From Alphaproteobacteria bacterium (GTDB taxonomy: Bacteria > Pseudomonadota > Alphaproteobacteria > Micropepsales > Micropepsaceae): a DNA stretch of 5,099 nt. The DNA lies in the NCBI GenBank assembly GCA_025935155.1, contig JAICVV010000181.1, forward strand, positions 1-5,099. The letters run 5' to 3'. The position numbers and the translations under genes were made by a program. This document shows positions 1 to 5,099 of this stretch, one piece after another. Position 1 is the first letter of the stretch, and each line of letters begins with the position of its first letter. The notes under the pieces were generated by a model. That model was not told the DNA's origin. It saw only the letters and a program-made list of their open reading frames with translations, and ran no database searches.

Positions 1-1
1 C

Positions 2-628
2 GACATCGATGCGGCCATTATAGCCACCGTTGTGCCCGCGGCGCTGTTCGATTTGCGCCAGTTCTGCCGCCGCTATCTGAATTGCGAGCCGCTGGTGATC
101 GGCGATCCCAATCTCGACCTCGGCATTGGCGTGCATACCGACAGGCCGCAAGCGGTAGGGGCCGACCGGCTCGTCAACACGGTCGCAGCGCACGCAGCCT
201 ACAAGGGCGCCCTCATCATCGTGGATTTCGGCACCGCCACCACATTCGACATCGTGGCCGAGAATGGAGATTACGAGGGCGGCGTCATCGCGCCGGGGGC
301 AAACCTGTCCGCCGAAGCGCTGCACCAGGCGGCCGCCATGCTCCCGCGCGTTGCCATCTCCCGCACGCAATCCGTGATCGGCAAAGACACGGTGCCTGCC
401 ATGCAGTCCGGCCTATATTGGGGATACCTGTCGCTGATAGAAGGGCTGGTGGCGCGGATCAAAGAGGAGTTCGGCAAGCCCATGACGGTAGTTGGAACCG
501 GCGGCCTCGCCAGTCTTTTCTACAGGCAGACCACGGCGATCGATCATTTGGATCCGGACCTCACGATTCGCGGCCTCGTTCTCATCCATGCGCGCAATGC
601 GGACCGCTGCGGCAAGCCCGCCGCCTGA
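2..628 (+). CDS. coaX: Type III pantothenate kinase (CoaX), 5'-truncated by window edge
   Basis: CoaX phosphorylates pantothenate to 4'-phosphopantothenate with ATP, the first step of coenzyme A synthesis in the cytoplasm. The frame is open from base 2, so the gene begins before the window. 208 residues are visible; type III enzymes are usually about 255–260, so roughly the first 50, with the N-terminal phosphate-binding motif, are missing. Visible family marks, in order, are an ATVVP segment at the left edge, the VGADRLVN motif whose Asp codon is at 164–166 (the conserved acidic residue of the family), the DFGTATTFD motif at 224–250, a GGVIAPG segment near 277–300, the IGKDT…MQSG…GY block near 379–427, and VVGTGGLA near 487–513. 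These are the acetate-kinase/Hsc70/actin-fold signatures of CoaX. The GTG at 32 lies inside a conserved strand and is not a real start. The TGA overlaps the rnj start codon by one base, which suggests an operon. In many alphaproteobacteria coaX follows birA; that side is not visible. Confidence 0.95.
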   Translation, partial: DIDAAIIATVVPAALFDLRQFCRRYLNCEPLVIGDPNLDLGIGVHTDRPQAVGADRLVNTVAAHAAYKGALIIVDFGTATTFDIVAENGDYEGGVIAPGANLSAEALHQAAAMLPRVAISRTQSVIGKDTVPAMQSGLYWGYLSLIEGLVARIKEEFGKPMTVVGTGGLASLFYRQTTAIDHLDPDLTIRGLVLIHARNADRCGKPAA

Positions 629-2289
629 TGCCGCCGGCGCCCTCACCACAAGACGAGCTTGTGCTGCTGCCGCTTGGCGGCGCGGGCGAGATCGGCATGA
701 ATTTCAACGCTTACGGCTTCGGCCCGGCGGACGAGCGCAAATGGATCGTCGTCGATTGCGGCGTGCTGTTCGGCCGCGAAACCGAAACGCCGGGCATCGA
801 CATCATCATGCCGGACATCCGCTGGCTAGCGGAGCAGCGCGAGGACGTGCTCGCCATCGTGCTGACGCACGCGCACGAAGATCACATCGGCGCGGTCGGG
901 CACCTCTGGCCGGAGCTGCAATGCCCCCTCTACGCGACGCCGTTCACGGCGCGGCTGATCGAAGACAAACTGTTCGAGGCCGGACTGAACGAACGCGTGC
1001 GCGTGAACATCGTACCGCTGCACGGGCATCTGAAGCTTGGGCCGTTCGAGATCGATTTCATCTCCATCACGCATTCCATTCTGGAGCCGAACGCCCTCGC
1101 CATCCATACGCCGCTCGGCACGGTCGTGCACACGGGCGACTGGAAGATCGATCCCGAACCGCTGCTAGGCGAGAAAACCGAAATCAACGCGCTGATGAAA
1201 ATCGGCGATGAAGGCGCATTGGCGCTGGTGTGCGATTCCACCAACGCACTGGTGCAGGGTCATTCCGGCTCGGAAGCGGATGTACGCACTGCGCTCACCG
1301 ACCTCATCGGTACCTTGAAGGGCAGGGTGGCGGTGACGGGCTTCGCCTCCAACGTGGCGCGGCTGGACACGATTGCGAAAGCAGCCCGCGTGCATGGCCG
1401 CGAAGTGGCGCTGGTGGGCCGCTCCATGCATCGCATCACCACGGCCGCCCACGACACCGGCTACCTTGCCGATTTCTCACGCCTCGTCAGCGAAGAGGAA
1501 GCCGCGCAGCTGCCGCCCAACCGCATCCTCTATCTCTGCACCGGCAGCCAGGGCGAACCGCGTGCCGCGCTGTCGCGCATCGCGGCCGGCGATCACCCCA
1601 CGGTCAGTTTAGGGCCGGGGGACTCCGTCATTTTCTCCTCGCGCATCATTCCGGGAAACGAGATCGGCATCCACACTCTGCATAACAAGCTGGCCGCACT
1701 GGGGGTGAAAGTGCTCACGGTGGAGGACCATTTCGTGCATGTCTCCGGCCATCCCGCGCGCGACGAATTGGCGGAAATGTATCGCTGGGTGCGGCCCCAG
1801 ATTGCCGTGCCGGTGCACGGCGAATTGCGCCACATGGCCGAGCATGCACGGCTCGCGAAATCGTTGCAGGTGCCGCAGGCGATGGTGGTAGAGAACGGTC
1901 AGATGCTGCGGCTCGCGCCCGGCCGCGCGGAAATTATCGACGAAGTGCCGAATGGCCGCGTGTTTCTCGATGGCCGCATTCGTGTGCACGAGGGCGACGG
2001 GTTCGCGCGTGCCCGCCGCGCCATGGGCTTCGCGGGATTTATTGCGATTACGCTGGTGCTCGATCAGCGCGGGCGTCTGGCCGCCGATCCGGCAATTCTG
2101 TTCGAAGGCATTCCCGATGCGGTGCATGCGCCGGTGCGCGAGGCGGTGTCGGAAACCACGCGCCGCTACAATTCCCGCAAGGGCGACGAGCAGCAACTGG
2201 CCGAGAATGCCCGGCGCGCCGCCCGTCGCGCTGCGACGCATGTATGGGGCAAAAAACCCGTGACGCGGGTAGAGATTGCCTGGGTCTAG
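628..2289 (+). CDS. rnj: Ribonuclease J (metallo-beta-lactamase/beta-CASP)
   Basis: RNase J is a cytoplasmic 5'-to-3' exoribonuclease and endonuclease acting in mRNA decay and RNA maturation. The product is 553 residues, the normal length. The two-zinc site is complete: HAHEDH at residues 81–86 (metallo-beta-lactamase motif 2), H168-T-G-D171 followed by W-K (motif 3 region), and His397 in VPVHGE near the end of the beta-CASP/lactamase core. H371-VSG-H375 is the beta-CASP motif expected to contact the RNA phosphate. DSTNA with a following SGSE, TGSQGEP and SSRIIPGNE are further RNase J signatures. The C-terminal domain follows from about residue 450. The ATG at 628 is chosen because the family's opening pattern (a short tail, then LLPLGGAGEIGMN) starts right there. 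The frame stays open back to base 82, but that part is a shadow of coaX. No Shine–Dalgarno-like sequence precedes the ATG, and the TGATG junction with coaX suggests coupled translation. Confidence 0.96.
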   Translation: MPPAPSPQDELVLLPLGGAGEIGMNFNAYGFGPADERKWIVVDCGVLFGRETETPGIDIIMPDIRWLAEQREDVLAIVLTHAHEDHIGAVGHLWPELQCPLYATPFTARLIEDKLFEAGLNERVRVNIVPLHGHLKLGPFEIDFISITHSILEPNALAIHTPLGTVVHTGDWKIDPEPLLGEKTEINALMKIGDEGALALVCDSTNALVQGHSGSEADVRTALTDLIGTLKGRVAVTGFASNVARLDTIAKAARVHGREVALVGRSMHRITTAAHDTGYLADFSRLVSEEEAAQLPPNRILYLCTGSQGEPRAALSRIAAGDHPTVSLGPGDSVIFSSRIIPGNEIGIHTLHNKLAALGVKVLTVEDHFVHVSGHPARDELAEMYRWVRPQIAVPVHGELRHMAEHARLAKSLQVPQAMVVENGQMLRLAPGRAEIIDEVPNGRVFLDGRIRVHEGDGFARARRAMGFAGFIAITLVLDQRGRLAADPAILFEGIPDAVHAPVREAVSETTRRYNSRKGDEQQLAENARRAARRAATHVWGKKPVTRVEIAWV

Positions 2290-2376
2290 ATGCGGTCAAG
2301 CCGGTGACACGGTTGTGCCTTCTTCAAGCGGCGCTCGTCGGGCCCATATCAGCAGCAGGGAATTACCGAGGAACCA
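2290..2376. other. Intergenic gap between rnj and the pirin gene
   Basis: These 87 bases are the largest non-coding stretch in the window. I see no GC-rich hairpin followed by a T run, so no clear intrinsic terminator for rnj. No convincing -35/-10 pair was found; CATATC at 2345–2350 is the nearest -10-like hexamer but lacks a -35 partner. Read-through from rnj into the pirin gene is therefore possible, and an internal promoter cannot be excluded. Confidence 0.5.
2368..2373 (+). promoter_or_regulatory. Probable ribosome binding site of the pirin gene
   Basis: GAGGAA lies three bases before the ATG at 2377. It matches the anti-Shine–Dalgarno sequence well, but the spacing is shorter than usual. 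It is the clearest ribosome binding site in the window and supports the ATG at 2377 as the start. Confidence 0.55.
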
Positions 2377-3234
2377 ATGTCTTCTGTTATTGATCGCATC
2401 CTCCCCGCAAAGCCGCGCGGTATTGTGCGCGTCGTTTCCGGCATGCCAACGCAGGACGGCGCCGGCGTAAAGCTCACACGCCTGATCGGCACGCCGCAGC
2501 TTTCCAACGTCGATCCGTTCCTAATGCTGGATGCCTTTGGCTCCGACAATCCCAACGATTACATCGCCGGATTTCCGGAGCATCCGCATCGCGGCTTCGA
2601 GACCGTGACCTACATGATCGAGGGCAGCATGCGGCACCGCGACAACCATGGCGGCGAGGGCCTGATCACCGACGGGGGCGTACAGTGGATGACAGCGGGA
2701 CGCGGCGTGGCGCATTCCGAAATGCCGGCGCAGACCAACGGCCGCATGTTCGGCTTCCAGCTGTGGATCAACCTGCCCGCCAACGAGAAGATGCGGCCGC
2801 CCTGGTATGCGGATATTCCGGGCAGCGCCATCCCGCCGTTAAACGTGGACGGTGCAACGGTGAAGCTGATTGCCGGTGAGTGGAATGGCCACAAGGGCCC
2901 GGGTCCGGAGCGCGTGACCGCGCCATTCATTGCGGATGTGACGTTGCCTGCTGAGGGTGCGGCAGATGCGCCCATACCCGAGGGGCACGCCGGATTCGTC
3001 TACGTCTTCGAAGGTGCGCTGCAAGTCGCAAGCACGAGCATAAGCACAGGCCATATTGCAGTCCTATCCGATGGTGGCACTTTGCAGGCGAGAGCCGGCA
3101 CGAACGGGGCGCGGTTTCTGGTGGTTGCCGGCAAGCCTTTACGTGAGCCGGTCGCCAAATATGGTCCATTCGTGATGAACACGGAAGGTGAAATCCGCCA
3201 GGCGATTCTTGACTATCAGAGCGGCCGCTTCTGA
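2377..3234 (+). CDS. Pirin family protein (bicupin metalloprotein)
   Basis: The 285-residue product is a typical bacterial pirin of the YhhW type. The N-terminal cupin carries HPHRGFE, with His69 and His71, and GVAHSEMP, with His113 and Glu115. These match the four Fe-binding residues of human pirin (His56, His58, His101, Glu103) in order and nearly in spacing. GGVQWMTAGRG, just before His113, is a strong family signature. A C-terminal pirin cupin follows, with GFVYVFEGA at about 206–214 and KYGPFVMN at 261–268, then a tail ending DYQSGRF. Some bacterial homologues have quercetin 2,3-dioxygenase activity in vitro; others bind regulatory or metabolic partners, so the substrate cannot be read from sequence. 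No signal peptide or membrane segment is present, so it is probably cytosolic. The stop codon abuts the next possible ATG at 3235, suggesting cotranscription with the COQ10-like gene. Residues about 219–240 use unusually many A/T-ending codons. Confidence 0.95.
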   Translation: MSSVIDRILPAKPRGIVRVVSGMPTQDGAGVKLTRLIGTPQLSNVDPFLMLDAFGSDNPNDYIAGFPEHPHRGFETVTYMIEGSMRHRDNHGGEGLITDGGVQWMTAGRGVAHSEMPAQTNGRMFGFQLWINLPANEKMRPPWYADIPGSAIPPLNVDGATVKLIAGEWNGHKGPGPERVTAPFIADVTLPAEGAADAPIPEGHAGFVYVFEGALQVASTSISTGHIAVLSDGGTLQARAGTNGARFLVVAGKPLREPVAKYGPFVMNTEGEIRQAILDYQSGRF

Positions 3235-3276
3235 ATGACGGCCTCCGCGGTCTCATCCATACGGATCGCGGACATG

Positions 3277-3282
3277 TATAGT
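3277..3282 (+). promoter_or_regulatory. Possible -10 element for a leaderless transcript of the COQ10-like gene
   Basis: TATAGT ends six bases before the ATG at 3289. If transcription began at the A of that ATG, the hexamer would occupy exactly -12 to -7. The -35 position (around 3254–3259, CATCCA) matches the consensus poorly. No good Shine–Dalgarno sequence precedes 3289, which suits leaderless expression. This is an inference from spacing and could be chance. Confidence 0.25.
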
Positions 3283-3288
3283 GGACAG

Positions 3289-3753
3289 ATGCCGGAGCAT
3301 TCCGAATCGCGCGTGGTGCCGTACGATCCCGACCTGATGTTCGCAATTGTGGCCGATGTGGAGCGTTACCCGGAGTTTCTTCCGTGGGTCATCTCCTTGC
3401 GTGTGCTGTCGCGCGCCATCGATGCCGGCAAGGAAATCGTGATCGCGGAGATGCAGGTCGGATTTTCGGCGCTTCGCGAGCGCTACACCAGCCGCATTAC
3501 GAGCGATCCATCGGCGCGGCGTATCGACGTGCAGCAGGTCCATGGCGTCTTCCGCGAACTGGAAAATTGCTGGCGCTTTACGCCAAAAGGGCAGGGCTGC
3601 AGCATCGATTTCTTCGTGCGGTTCGAATTCCGCAGCCGCCTCTTGAGCGCTATCGCCGGACGGGCCATGTCGCTTGCGGTTTCCAGCATGACCCATGCCT
3701 TCGAAGAACGCGCGCGGAAACTCAGTTCAAAGGACGCGCTGCAGAAGACATAG
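3289..3753 (+). CDS. COQ10/RatA-like START-domain protein (ubiquinone-binding)
   Basis: The protein belongs to the SRPBCC/START superfamily, polyketide-cyclase/COQ10 branch. Databases often label it 'RatA family toxin' after the E. coli gene, but the mitochondrial homologue Coq10 binds ubiquinone and supports its delivery to the respiratory chain, which is the more plausible role in an alphaproteobacterium. From the ATG at 3289 the product is 154 residues. It opens MPEHSESRVVPYDP and has VADVERYPEFLPW at residues 21–33, the family hallmark, then an FRELENCWRF block, a FFVRFEFRSRLL strand, and a C-terminal helix with MTHAFEERA near 134–142. The frame is open back to the ATG at 3235, directly abutting the pirin stop, and to another ATG at 3274. 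The start at 3289 is preferred because homologues begin a few residues before this conserved opening and the extra 18 residues look non-conserved. The last 27 bases overlap the end of cinA on the other strand. A toxin role is not supported: no antitoxin-like partner gene is beside it. Confidence 0.88.
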   Translation: MPEHSESRVVPYDPDLMFAIVADVERYPEFLPWVISLRVLSRAIDAGKEIVIAEMQVGFSALRERYTSRITSDPSARRIDVQQVHGVFRELENCWRFTPKGQGCSIDFFVRFEFRSRLLSAIAGRAMSLAVSSMTHAFEERARKLSSKDALQKT

Positions 3754-4215
3754 TCCGGCTTCGACAGACCGATAGCGTATCTCGCTGCGGCCAACGTCGC
3801 CGAAGCGATGTTTTTCATGCAGAGTTGCGTGGCCTTCGCGTGCGGCAGCGATGTGGACGAGACCGACGGGCTTGAGCGCCGTGCCGCCCCCCGGTCCGGC
3901 AATCCCGGTGGCGGCGACAGCGATCTGCGCGTCCGAATTCTTCAGCGCGCGTTCAGCCATGGCGCGCGCGACGGCTTCAGAAACCGCGCCCTGAGCGGCA
4001 ATGAGGTCAGCGGGAATGCCAAGCAAATCGGATTTGGCACGATTGGAATAGACCACAAAGCCGCAGTCCAGCACGTCTGACGAGCCTGGGACTTCCGTGA
4101 GCATGGCGGCAATCAATCCCCCCGTGCAGCTTTCGGCCGTCACGATGCGCAAATTGTTATCTCGCGCTTTCGCCAGAACGGCATGAGCAAGTTCGAGGAT
4201 CGGCTGGAAAAGCAT
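3727..4215 (-). CDS. pncC: CinA C-terminal domain protein, nicotinamide-nucleotide amidohydrolase (PncC type)
   Basis: The 162-residue product is a stand-alone CinA C-terminal domain, the form characterised as PncC. It deamidates nicotinamide mononucleotide to nicotinate mononucleotide in pyridine-nucleotide recycling. Family motifs are AESCTGG with Ser29 (proposed nucleophile), the VVYSNRAKSDLLGI block with Lys61 (proposed partner of the serine), GAVSEAVA and VAATGIAGPGGGT, then KPVGLVHIA. The N-terminal MoCF_biosynth-like (ADP-ribose pyrophosphatase/COG1058) domain of full-length CinA is absent, and there is no room for it before pgpA. The ATG at 4215 is five bases after the pgpA stop; GAAAG just before it is only a weak ribosome binding site, so coupled translation is likely. 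Longer in-frame starts run into pgpA and are not credible. It is the last gene of the minus-strand operon and its 3' end overlaps that of the COQ10-like gene. Catalytic roles are taken from family knowledge. Confidence 0.93.
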   Translation of the reverse strand: MLFQPILELAHAVLAKARDNNLRIVTAESCTGGLIAAMLTEVPGSSDVLDCGFVVYSNRAKSDLLGIPADLIAAQGAVSEAVARAMAERALKNSDAQIAVAATGIAGPGGGTALKPVGLVHIAAAREGHATLHEKHRFGDVGRSEIRYRSVEAGLCLLQRVL

Positions 4216-4220
4216 CGCTT

Positions 4221-4673
4221 TCAGATTAGGCCGAAGTGCAAGAGACCAACAAGAATGGCGCCTGCGACCAGCGCAGCGCCCACGTCGTCTGCCATTACTC
4301 CGATGCCGCCGTGCAGGCATTCCGCGGCGCTGATCGGCCACGGCTTCCATATATCGAACAGGCGGAACAGCAGGAAGGCGAGTACATATCCAAGAATGGT
4401 CGTGGGCGCGAACGCGCAGGCGATCCATTGGCCGGCGAGTTCGTCTATCACGCACTCGGATGGATCGTTTCGTTCCGTTTGCGCCGTGTACAATTCCGAG
4501 GCCCAGGAGCCGATGGCGAGGGCACCCACGGCGGCCGCCAGTAACGCAAAGCGTCCTGCCTCATAAGCAATCAGCCACGCGAATGGCAGAGCGACGATGC
4601 TTCCGGCGCTGCCCGGTGCGTAACGCGCATACCCAATCCCACCCAGCGTGGCGATGGCGCGAGGCAGGTTCAC
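4221..4673 (-). CDS. pgpA: Phosphatidylglycerophosphatase A (PgpA)
   Basis: PgpA is an inner-membrane phosphatase that converts phosphatidylglycerophosphate to phosphatidylglycerol. The 150-residue product matches the family well: a [15 protein letters not shown] segment at about 11–25 (the usual G-x-G…PG(T/S)xGS opening), [12 protein letters not shown] at 70–81 with the Asp/Glu pair, DIWKPWPI at 107–114, and [13 protein letters not shown] at 122–134 with the paired aspartates. Hydrophobic segments at about 26–36, 42–58, 83–106 and 131–149 fit a small polytopic membrane protein. The start is GTG at 4673, whose first bases overlap the ispF stop as GTGA; no ribosome binding site is visible, so translation is probably coupled to ispF. 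E. coli also has PgpB and PgpC for this step; whether this organism does cannot be seen here. Confidence 0.95.
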   Translation of the reverse strand: MNLPRAIATLGGIGYARYAPGSAGSIVALPFAWLIAYEAGRFALLAAAVGALAIGSWASELYTAQTERNDPSECVIDELAGQWIACAFAPTTILGYVLAFLLFRLFDIWKPWPISAAECLHGGIGVMADDVGAALVAGAILVGLLHFGLI

Positions 4674-5099
4674 GCCGGCACGCGAACGGTCGCGATTGCC
4701 TGAGCAGCCAGACCTTCGCCCCGGCCGGTAAAGCCAAGACCTTCCGTGGTTGTCGCCTTGATGCTGATGCGCGCAACGTCAGTATTCAGAATGGCGGCAA
4801 TACGCGCGCGCATTGCTTCGCGGTGCGGACCGATCTTCGGCCGCTCGCAAATGAGGGTGATGTCGCAATGCACGATGTCACCGCCCGCATTCCGCACCAG
4901 CGACGCGGCATGCTCAAGAAACACGCTGGACGGCGCGCCGCGCCAGCGCTCATCCGAGGGCGGAAAGTGCTGACCGATATCGCCGTGGGCCAATGCGCCG
5001 AGAATGGCATCCGTCAGCGCGTGCAATCCGGCGTCGGCATCGGAATGGCCTTTCAGACTTCGATCATGTTGAATTTGAACACCGCAGAGCCACAGATGA
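4670..5099 (-). CDS. ispF: 2-C-methyl-D-erythritol 2,4-cyclodiphosphate synthase (IspF or IspF half of IspDF), 5'-truncated
   Basis: IspF converts CDP-methylerythritol 2-phosphate to the 2,4-cyclodiphosphate and CMP in the MEP isoprenoid pathway. The frame is open to the window edge, so the N-terminus is missing; 142 residues are visible. Aligned by eye to E. coli IspF, they begin near its residue 17. The D-x-H metal motif therefore lies outside, but the other active-site parts are present: GHSDAD (E. coli His34/Ser35), LHALTD with the third zinc ligand (His42) and Asp46, [11 protein letters not shown] with Asp56, ERPKIGPH, and [16 protein letters not shown], the CDP-binding loop. The LCGV and FPPSD wording resembles bifunctional IspDF of alphaproteobacteria, so an IspD domain may precede it; this cannot be decided here. 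The TTG at 5026 is an internal leucine codon, not a start. The stop overlaps the pgpA start by four bases (GTGA). Confidence 0.95.
   Translation of the reverse strand, partial: HLWLCGVQIQHDRSLKGHSDADAGLHALTDAILGALAHGDIGQHFPPSDERWRGAPSSVFLEHAASLVRNAGGDIVHCDITLICERPKIGPHREAMRARIAAILNTDVARISIKATTTEGLGFTGRGEGLAAQAIATVRVPA

Noticed and set aside
82..627. Long in-frame extension of rnj upstream, giving a 735-residue frame.
   Set aside because: It lies entirely over coaX in another frame, reads as Arg/His/Gly-rich shadow sequence, and the RNase J family start fits 628.
492..1211. 239-residue plus-strand frame spanning the coaX–rnj junction.
   Set aside because: Composition is Arg/Ala-rich and the region is fully explained by coaX and rnj; long shadow frames are expected at this GC content.
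1609..2241. 210-residue minus-strand frame opposite the 3' part of rnj.
   Set aside because: His/Arg-rich, no recognisable domain, and opposite a well-conserved coding region; it is a shadow.
2301..2316. Possible hairpin around the CCGGTGACACGG sequence after rnj.
   Set aside because: Only about three base pairs can form and no T run follows, so it is not a credible terminator.
3221..3228. Eight-base palindrome GCGGCCGC at the end of the pirin gene.
   Set aside because: It encodes conserved-tail residues and is an expected chance palindrome in GC-rich DNA.
3289..3753. A toxin–antitoxin locus, suggested by the usual 'RatA toxin' label.
   Set aside because: No antitoxin-like partner is adjacent (neighbours are pirin and cinA), and the sequence fits the COQ10 ubiquinone-binding branch.
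4216..4455. Longer N-terminus for cinA, starting at 4455.
   Set aside because: It would lie inside pgpA in another frame, is Arg-rich, and the family begins near the ATG at 4215.

Overview
The window is a gene-dense, high-GC stretch of bacterial chromosome with almost no non-coding DNA. The gene set points to an alphaproteobacterium: a type III pantothenate kinase gene running into an RNase J gene, and a COQ10/RatA-like gene facing an ispF–pgpA–cinA run. The IspF part has the 'LCGV…[14 protein letters not shown]' style typical of alphaproteobacterial IspDF proteins. The genus cannot be fixed from sequence reading alone. No RNA gene, mobile element, CRISPR array or integration scar was seen.

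Left half, plus strand (2–3753): the 3' part of coaX (coenzyme A synthesis, first step) overlaps the start of rnj (RNase J, RNA processing and decay) by one base. After an 87-base gap come a pirin-family bicupin gene and, directly abutting it, a COQ10/RatA-like START-domain gene. The true start of that last gene is probably 54 bases inside the longest reading frame.

Right half, minus strand (5099–3727): ispF or the IspF half of ispDF (MEP isoprenoid pathway), pgpA (phosphatidylglycerophosphate phosphatase) and a single-domain cinA/pncC (NMN deamidase). These are packed with a 4-base overlap and then a 5-base gap, so they look like one translationally coupled operon. The two operons converge, and the last 27 bases of cinA and the COQ10-like gene are shared on opposite strands.

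Most of the genes are housekeeping functions in cofactor, lipid and RNA metabolism: CoA, isoprenoid and quinone precursors, phosphatidylglycerol and pyridine-nucleotide salvage. I found no convincing undescribed system. The points worth a second look are the tail-to-tail overlap with no visible terminator, a -10-like hexamer placed exactly as a leaderless promoter before the COQ10-like gene, the pirin gene between rnj and that gene, and a cluster of rare-looking codons inside the pirin gene.
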